DNA of 64,000 nucleotides, taken from positions 168,287 through 232,286 of the forward strand of contig JAZDIP010000022.1 in assembly GCA_043804925.1 (NCBI GenBank). The letters are read 5' to 3'. The notes under the pieces are model-generated. The model was not told the DNA's origin, searched no databases, and saw nothing but the letters and a program-made list of their open reading frames with translations. The translations under genes and the position numbers were made by a program. Shown piece after piece: positions 58,652-64,000 of this stretch (the stretch's first letter is position 1; each line of letters begins with the position of its first letter). This stretch comes from ChocPot-Mid sp043804925. Lineage in GTDB: Bacteria; Bacteroidota; Ignavibacteria; Kapaibacteriales; UBA2268.

Positions 58652-60427
58652 CTAACGACTATCGACAAAACTTATCCCCAATTCCTTCAACTGCTCCTCA
58701 TCCACAGCCGAGGGAGAGCCGTCCATTAGCGATAATCCGCTTGTAGTTTTCGGGAAAGCAATAACATTCCTGATATTTTCAGTTCCTGCGAGTGTCATTA
58801 CCAATCTGTCCAATCCGAGTGCTATTCCTCCGTGGGGTGGTGCCCCGTACTTCAATGCATCGAGTAAAAATCCGAATTTTGTATTTGCTTCTTCCTGCGA
58901 CAAGCCAAGTAACCTAAACATCTTTTGCTGAATTTCAGTGTCGTGAATTCTTATACTGCCGCCACCGACTTCTGCTCCATTGACAACAATGTCATAAGCC
59001 CTGGCACGAACTTTCCCGGGTTCGGTATCAATAAACTGCATATCCTCCGGTTTTGGAGAAGTGAACGGATGATGCATTGCAATGTATCTTTTCGTTTCTT
59101 CATCGTACTCGAATAATGGAAAATCTACTACCCATAGAAAAGCAAATTTATCTTTAGCTTTCTCAATCAAACCTGTTTGCTTTGCTATCTCAAGTCGCAA
59201 TGCTCCTAAAACAGTATAGCATGTTGTCCATATATCTGAACCGAAAAGCAGTAAGTCACCATCTTTTGCGTTAGTTCTTTCGATGATAGAATCCAATTCT
59301 TCCTTCTTGAAAAACTTTGCTATTGGTGAATTAATTTGACCGTCAGCAAGTTTCATCCATGCCAAACCTTTTGCTCCATACTTCTTTGCAAACTCTGTTA
59401 GCTCATCAATCTTTTTTCGCGAATATGTTTCAGCACAACCTTTTACATTCAGCACAGCAACCGCTCCACCGTTATTTACAGCATCTGTAAAAACTTTGAA
59501 TTCACAATTAGCAACAATATCAGAAATATCTTTTAGTTTCATCTCAAATCTCAAATCCGGCTTGTCGCTTCCGTATTTCTCCATAGCATCTTTATATGAC
59601 ATCCTTTGAAATGGTATCTGAATATCTATTCCTAAAGTTTCTTTCCAAAGAACTTTGAAAAATCCTTCAGTCATTTTGATAATATCTTCTTCATTGATGA
59701 ATGACATTTCAACATCAATTTGCGTGAACTCCGGCTGACGGTCGGCTCTCAGGTCTTCGTCTCGAAAACATTTTGCAATTTGCACATATCTGTCGAATCC
59801 CGAAATCATAAGTATTTGTTTGTATAGCTGTGGTGATTGAGGCAAAGCATAAAATCTGCCTTTGTGTATCCTGCTCGGCACAAGAAAATCTCTTGCTCCT
59901 TCTGGCGTGGACTTCATGAAAAATGGTGTTTCTATCTCAATAAAATTATTTTTGTAATAATACTTGTGCATTATCTGATAAAGCTCATTCCTCAAAATCA
60001 GATTTTTCTGCAAAGAAGGTCTCCTCAAGTCAAGGTAGCGGTATTTCAATCTTGTTTCTTCCTGAAGTTCAATGCTGTCGTCAATTTCAAATGGAGGTAA
60101 AACCGATTTATTTAAAATGCTGTATTCATCAAGCAAAACCTCTATCAATCCTGTAGGAATATTTTGATTAGGATTTGAACGCAATCGGACTTTACCCTTA
60201 ATCCAAATGACAAATTCGGATTTTAACTCCTTTGCTCTTTCTGCCAAATCAGGGCGATTCTCAGGTTCGATTACAATCTGAATAATACCATATCTATCCC
60301 TCAAATCAATAAAAATCAAGCCGCCGAGGTCGCGAACACCGGCAACCCAGCCATTCAAAATTACTTCTTTTTTCTCATGTTCTTTTCGTAATTCTCCACA
60401 AGTATCAGTCCTTTTTGGGAATACCAT
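58652..60427 (-). CDS. aspS: Aspartyl-tRNA synthetase
   Basis: 591 residues, the full bacterial AspRS length. N-terminal OB fold (VILNGWVAGVRDLGGLIFIDLRDRYGIIQIV), class II motif 1 region (KNLILRNELYQIMHKYYYKNNFIEIETP), motif 2 (FRDEDLRADRQPEFTQIDVEMSF) and motif 3 (GIALGLDRLVMTLAG). The GAD insertion domain and HHPFTSP are present. It charges tRNA-Asp (possibly also tRNA-Asn; the sequence does not decide this). Start MVFPKRT at 60427 is standard. Low-complexity DNA lies on both sides, so it is transcribed alone. Confidence 0.96.
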   Translation of the reverse strand: MVFPKRTDTCGELRKEHEKKEVILNGWVAGVRDLGGLIFIDLRDRYGIIQIVIEPENRPDLAERAKELKSEFVIWIKGKVRLRSNPNQNIPTGLIEVLLDEYSILNKSVLPPFEIDDSIELQEETRLKYRYLDLRRPSLQKNLILRNELYQIMHKYYYKNNFIEIETPFFMKSTPEGARDFLVPSRIHKGRFYALPQSPQLYKQILMISGFDRYVQIAKCFRDEDLRADRQPEFTQIDVEMSFINEEDIIKMTEGFFKVLWKETLGIDIQIPFQRMSYKDAMEKYGSDKPDLRFEMKLKDISDIVANCEFKVFTDAVNNGGAVAVLNVKGCAETYSRKKIDELTEFAKKYGAKGLAWMKLADGQINSPIAKFFKKEELDSIIERTNAKDGDLLLFGSDIWTTCYTVLGALRLEIAKQTGLIEKAKDKFAFLWVVDFPLFEYDEETKRYIAMHHPFTSPKPEDMQFIDTEPGKVRARAYDIVVNGAEVGGGSIRIHDTEIQQKMFRLLGLSQEEANTKFGFLLDALKYGAPPHGGIALGLDRLVMTLAGTENIRNVIAFPKTTSGLSLMDGSPSAVDEEQLKELGISFVDSR

Positions 60428-60847
60428 ACCAAATACCCTTTTAAAATAATTGTATAAATATAATTAGGCAAAATTAAGAAAGTTTAAGGAGTTCTTAAAG
60501 TTTATAAAGTTCATCAAGTTCTCAAAGACAAAAACTGAGTGTGAAACAGGGACTGTCAATAAAGAGTCATTGATAACGGAACGAAGGAAGTTAAAAATCC
60601 AAAAACTGCCTGAATACCGGATTTCTCACTTCGTTACCAATGACAATCCGGCTATTTTCTTACTTTAAGTCAGTCCCATTTATAACAAGAAATGTTTTTT
60701 CAGTATGTCATTCAAACTTATAATTTCATATTTTAACTATATTTAATATAAAAACTTGTAAGATTTCAACAGCTTGATTAAATTTGTTATTCTATGAATT
60801 TAATGAAATTGATAATAATTACAATTTTTTTTTATTAAGGAGTGAAA
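60428..60847. other. 420-bp intergenic region, with a long imperfect inverted repeat
   Basis: 60480-60525 is another AGTTTATAAAGTTC-type tract. 60549-60677 is a 129-bp inverted-repeat element (separate entry). The last 80 bases hold the ppdK leader with AAGGAG (60837-60842). No gene. Confidence 0.6.
60549..60677. mobile_element. MITE-like imperfect inverted repeat
   Basis: Terminal GGGACTG (60549-60555) and CAGTCCC (60671-60677); inside, TCATTGATAACGGAACGAAG and the complement of TTCGTTACCAATGA also pair. No coding capacity. One copy here, so mobility is inference; it could also be a folded regulatory RNA. Confidence 0.45.
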
Positions 60848-63649
60848 ATGACAAAGAAAAAAGAAAAGACTGTTAAGAAAACAGCAAAGAAAAATGTAAA
60901 ATATGTTTATTACTTTGGAGGTAAAAAAGCCGAAGGAACCGCTGAAATGAAAAATCTTCTCGGCGGTAAAGGTGCCAACCTTGCAGAGATGGTTAACCTT
61001 GGTATTGAAGTACCCCCCGGCTTTACTTTATCAACGGATATATGCACTTACTATTACGAAAATGGGAAAAAGTATCCGAAATCATTAAATGATGAAGTAA
61101 ACACAGCACTGAAAAAACTCGAAAAAGAAATGGGAATGAAATTCGGTGATGTCAAAGACCCCTTATTAGTTTCGGTTCGTTCAGGTGCCAGAGCTTCAAT
61201 GCCGGGTATGATGGACACAGTTTTAAATTTAGGATTGAATGATAAAACTATTGTCGGTCTAATCAAAAAAACAGGCAATGAAAGATTTGCATGGGATTCC
61301 TACCGCAGATTTGTATCTATGTACGGCGATGTTGTATTAGACCTGAAACCTCAGACCAAAGATGACATTGACCCATTCGAAGAAATTTTAGAGAAAAAGA
61401 AGAGAGATAGAGGGATTGAATTTGATGTTGATTTCACTGTTGATGACCTAAAAGATTTAGTTAAGCAATACAAAGCCGCTATTAAGAAAATCAAGAAAAT
61501 TGATTTCCCCGAAGAACCGATGGACCAGCTTTGGGGGGCTATTGGAGCCGTATTTGGTTCATGGATGAACAACCGGGCTATCATTTACCGTAAATTAAAT
61601 AATATTCCGGAATCTTGGGGAACCGCTGTAAATATTCAGACAATGGTATTCGGGAATATGGGAGAAGATTCCGGCACAGGTGTCGCTTTCACAAGAAATG
61701 CCGCATCAGGTAAAAACGAATTCTATGGCGAATTTTTAATGAACGCTCAAGGTGAGGATGTCGTTGCAGGTACTCGAACTCCACTCCCCATTATTCAACT
61801 AAAAGAAAAAGACAAAAAATCATATAACCGGCTTATGGAAATAAGGCAAATTCTCGAAAAACACTATAGGGATATGCTCGATATAGAATTTACCATTCAA
61901 AACAAACGTCTTTGGATGTTGCAATGCCGTGTTGGCAAGCGTACAGCAATGGCTGCAATGAAAATTGCTGTTGAAATGGTCAAAGAAAAACTTATTAAAC
62001 CCGAAGAAGCTGTAATGAGAATTGACCCTGAACAATTAAATCAATTACTCCGTCCGGTGTTTGATGCAAACGGTAAATCGCAGGCATTAAAAGATGGCAG
62101 ATTGGTTGCTAAAGGTCTTAATGCTGGTCCCGGAGCCGCTACAGGTAAAGTTGTATTTAATGCTGAAGATGCTGAAGAGTGGGCAGATAAAGGCGAGAAG
62201 GTTATTTTGGTTCGCATCGAAACATCTCCTGAGGATATCGGTGGTATGAATGCTTCTGAAGGTATTCTTACGGCACGTGGCGGTATGACTTCACATGCCG
62301 CATTGGTTGCTCGACAAATGGGTAAAGTTTGTGTTGCCGGTTGCGGTGAATTAAATATTGATTATAAAGCCCGAAATATTACTGTAGCGGGAAGAAACGA
62401 AGTAATTAAGGAGGGTGATTGGATTTCAATTGACGGAACAACAGGAGAAGTTATTACCGGACAAATCAAGACAAATCCAAGCGAAGTTGTCAGAGTTTTG
62501 ATTGACAAATCAATCAAACCTGAAAATGCACCTGAATACTTGATTTATGCTCAAATCATGAAATGGGCAGATACTTTCCGTAAGATCAATGTCAGGACTA
62601 ATGCTGACCAGCCCGACCAATCTGCAAATGCAGTAGCTTTTGGTGCTGAAGGTATCGGATTGTGCAGAACCGAACATATGTTCTTTGGTGAAGGTAAAAT
62701 AGGACCTATGAGAGAAATGATTCTTGCTGAAACAGTCGAAGATAGAAAAGCAGCATTGAAGAAACTGTTGCCATTACAAAGAAAAGATTTTGAAGGAATT
62801 TTCCTTGCAATGGACGGAAGACCAGTTACAATCAGAACTATTGACCCGCCATTACATGAATTCTTGCCGCATGACAAAAAAGGTCAGGAAGAATTAGCTA
62901 AACAAATGGGAATTTCTCCAAAACATGTACACGACAGAGTTGAATATCTTCATGAATTCAATCCAATGTTAGGTTTCAGAGGTTGCCGTTTAGGTCTTCT
63001 TTATCCTGAGATAACCGAAATGCAGGCAAGGGCAATTTTTGAAGCAACGGTTAATGTTATCAAAAAAGGCAAGCAGGCATTGCCCGAGATAATGATACCA
63101 TTGGTAGGTCATGTCAAAGAACTTAAGGAACAGGAAGTAATCCTAAGAAATGTTGCCGAAGAAGTTATGAAATCATCAGGTATCAAGTTCAAATATCTTG
63201 TTGGTACAATGATTGAAATTCCAAGAGGTGCAATCACTGCAGACGAAATCGCTGTAGTTGCTGAATTCTTCTCATTTGGAACAAATGACCTTACACAAAC
63301 AGCACTTGGTGTCAGCCGTGACGATGCAGGACGTTTCTTACCTGAATACGTCAGGAGAGAAATTTATCAGCAAGACCCGTTTGTTTCTATTGACCAAAAG
63401 GGTGTCGGATTCCTTATGAAACATGCTGTTGAATACGGAAGAAAAACAAGACCTGAGATTAAGTTAGGTATTTGCGGAGAGCATGGCGGAGACCCGAATT
63501 CTGTTGAATTCTGCCATAATATTGGCTTGAATTATGTTTCCTGTTCACCTTTCAGAGTTCCTATCGCAAGATTGGCAGCTGCAAGAGCCGCTATTAAAGA
63601 TGGCAGTTACCTGAAGAAGGACAAAAAAGTCAAAAAAGGTAAGAAGTAG
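60848..63649 (+). CDS. ppdK: Pyruvate, phosphate dikinase
   Basis: 933 residues. ATG 60848, with AAGGAG five bases before it. A lysine-rich N-terminal tail precedes the nucleotide-binding domain (NLLGGKGANLAEMVNLGIEVPPGFTLST; VRSGARASMPGMMDTVLNLGL). The phospho-histidine domain has GGMTSHAALVARQMGKVCVAGC with the catalytic histidine near residue 483. The C-terminal PEP/pyruvate TIM barrel has GAEGIGLCRTEHMFFGE, RGCRLGLLYPEI and SFGTNDLTQTALGVSRDDA. It interconverts ATP + pyruvate + phosphate and AMP + PEP + PPi in glycolysis or gluconeogenesis. The extreme C-terminus is also lysine-rich (KKDKKVKKGKK). Ends in a perfect terminator. Confidence 0.96.
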   Translation: MTKKKEKTVKKTAKKNVKYVYYFGGKKAEGTAEMKNLLGGKGANLAEMVNLGIEVPPGFTLSTDICTYYYENGKKYPKSLNDEVNTALKKLEKEMGMKFGDVKDPLLVSVRSGARASMPGMMDTVLNLGLNDKTIVGLIKKTGNERFAWDSYRRFVSMYGDVVLDLKPQTKDDIDPFEEILEKKKRDRGIEFDVDFTVDDLKDLVKQYKAAIKKIKKIDFPEEPMDQLWGAIGAVFGSWMNNRAIIYRKLNNIPESWGTAVNIQTMVFGNMGEDSGTGVAFTRNAASGKNEFYGEFLMNAQGEDVVAGTRTPLPIIQLKEKDKKSYNRLMEIRQILEKHYRDMLDIEFTIQNKRLWMLQCRVGKRTAMAAMKIAVEMVKEKLIKPEEAVMRIDPEQLNQLLRPVFDANGKSQALKDGRLVAKGLNAGPGAATGKVVFNAEDAEEWADKGEKVILVRIETSPEDIGGMNASEGILTARGGMTSHAALVARQMGKVCVAGCGELNIDYKARNITVAGRNEVIKEGDWISIDGTTGEVITGQIKTNPSEVVRVLIDKSIKPENAPEYLIYAQIMKWADTFRKINVRTNADQPDQSANAVAFGAEGIGLCRTEHMFFGEGKIGPMREMILAETVEDRKAALKKLLPLQRKDFEGIFLAMDGRPVTIRTIDPPLHEFLPHDKKGQEELAKQMGISPKHVHDRVEYLHEFNPMLGFRGCRLGLLYPEITEMQARAIFEATVNVIKKGKQALPEIMIPLVGHVKELKEQEVILRNVAEEVMKSSGIKFKYLVGTMIEIPRGAITADEIAVVAEFFSFGTNDLTQTALGVSRDDAGRFLPEYVRREIYQQDPFVSIDQKGVGFLMKHAVEYGRKTRPEIKLGICGEHGGDPNSVEFCHNIGLNYVSCSPFRVPIARLAAARAAIKDGSYLKKDKKVKKGKK

Positions 63650-63721
63650 AAAGTTTTTCAATTTTAAATTTTACGTTCTAAATTTTAAGTTTATAAGTTA
63701 AAAGAAGGATAGTTTTGATTT

Positions 63722-63760
63722 AAGTTCAGTCAGTTGTATCAACTGACTGAACTTTTTTTT
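63722..63760 (+). terminator. Rho-independent terminator of ppdK
   Basis: Perfect 15-bp stem (63722-63736 with 63740-63754), a 3-base loop TAT, then eight Ts. The strongest terminator in the window. Confidence 0.97.
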
Positions 63761-63903
63761 CCTTTTAAATTCATACTTCGACAAGCTCAGTATGACAGAG
63801 TAGATAGTTGATTACTCACTGCGTTCGGAATGTCAACAGTAATTATAATTCAGGGTGTAATACTAAATTGATAACAAGAGTAGTAAAATAGATAAATTTT
63901 CCT

Positions 63904-63911
63904 TATATTTG
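63904..63911 (+). promoter_or_regulatory. Predicted -7 promoter element (TATATTTG)
   Basis: An exact TAnnTTTG box 38 bases before the ATG at 63949. No -33 element of good fit at 20 bases. Confidence 0.45.
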
Positions 63912-63948
63912 TAAAAGAACATTTTATCAAATAATAAGGAGAATTACA

Positions 63949-64000
63949 ATGCGTACCTTAAAAGTTGTAGACATTCATTCAATAGATGAATTACGGAAAA
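63949..64000 (+). CDS. Start of an unidentified gene (cut by the window edge)
   Basis: ATG 63949 with AAGGAG ten bases upstream and a -7 box before it. Seventeen codons are visible: MRTLKVVDIHSIDELRK. Too short to identify. Codon use and the strong Shine-Dalgarno suggest a real gene. Confidence 0.65.
   Translation, partial: MRTLKVVDIHSIDELRK

Noticed and set aside
1..64000. tRNA and rRNA genes, insertion sequences, replication origin
   Set aside because: I looked for TTC-loop/acceptor patterns, transposase motifs and DnaA-box clusters and saw none that I could support; a covariance-model scan would settle the tRNA question.

Overview
The window is AT-rich bacterial chromosome. It most likely comes from a member of the Bacteroidota/Chlorobiota group, for instance an Ignavibacteria- or Kapabacteria-like lineage. 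The evidence is: two large secreted proteins ending in type IX secretion (Por) C-terminal sorting domains; many SCRY-type lipoprotein signals and outer-membrane beta-barrels; M56/TonB and PCMD-type proteins typical of this group; and promoters of the TTG-N20-TAnnTTTG kind rather than sigma70 type. The genus-level placement is inference.

Layout. 1-12.4 kb is mostly housekeeping: the end of folD, an RluA-type pseudouridine synthase, a 1637-residue type IX secreted protein, a MATE exporter, a family 2 glycosyltransferase, a sodium:solute symporter coupled to pgsA, a small secreted protein and an Hpt protein. The RNase P RNA gene lies at 12.4-12.8 kb on the minus strand. 13.0-22.9 kb holds an MNT/HEPN toxin-antitoxin pair with a third outer-membrane gene, a BlaI/BlaR1-TonB operon behind three operators on a 20-bp period, and a PadR gene with its own inverted-repeat operator followed by a HAAS-like/pentapeptide-repeat protein. 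An ICMT-like methyltransferase, a WG-repeat protein and a VWA-OmpA-SPOR envelope protein follow. 23.1-38.1 kb mixes metabolism (saccharopine dehydrogenase family, dihydroorotate dehydrogenase-like, rfbD, lysA) with lipoproteins, a pair of small tandem paralogues and two divergent AAA ATPases, and it contains a stranded 3' end of guaA.

38.1-44.9 kb is an accessory island. A 1-kb repeat field leads into DUF262-HNH, KilA-N, hicA/hicB, a GHKL ATPase with a predicted PD-(D/E)XK nuclease tail, and an M.EcoRI-type methyltransferase overlapping it by four bases. Two stray copies of the DUF262 gene's first codons sit in front of kilA-N and hicB. Related hairpin repeats flank the island.

44.9-54.2 kb carries an O-methyltransferase, a POT-type transporter, a second type IX cargo protein (FG-GAP/ASPIC/fibronectin), two duplicated small lipoproteins separated by a broken YoeB toxin gene, and a PCMD lipoprotein coupled to a beta-barrel. 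54.2-58.4 kb is a second defence/addiction cluster: a type II restriction-modification pair, a BRO-N protein and two vapBC loci, one of them bracketed by direct repeats. The window closes with aspS and ppdK and starts a new gene at its right edge.

The best candidates for an under-described system are the methyltransferase plus GHKL-ATPase/nuclease pair at 41.8-44.6 kb and the repeated DUF262 leader segments next to it. Intergenic DNA throughout is rich in short degenerate repeats (AGTTTATAAAG, CACAGAGTTGCACAGAG, GAAACGTGAAACG, purine tracts, hairpins). This complicates assembly and may explain the gene fragments.
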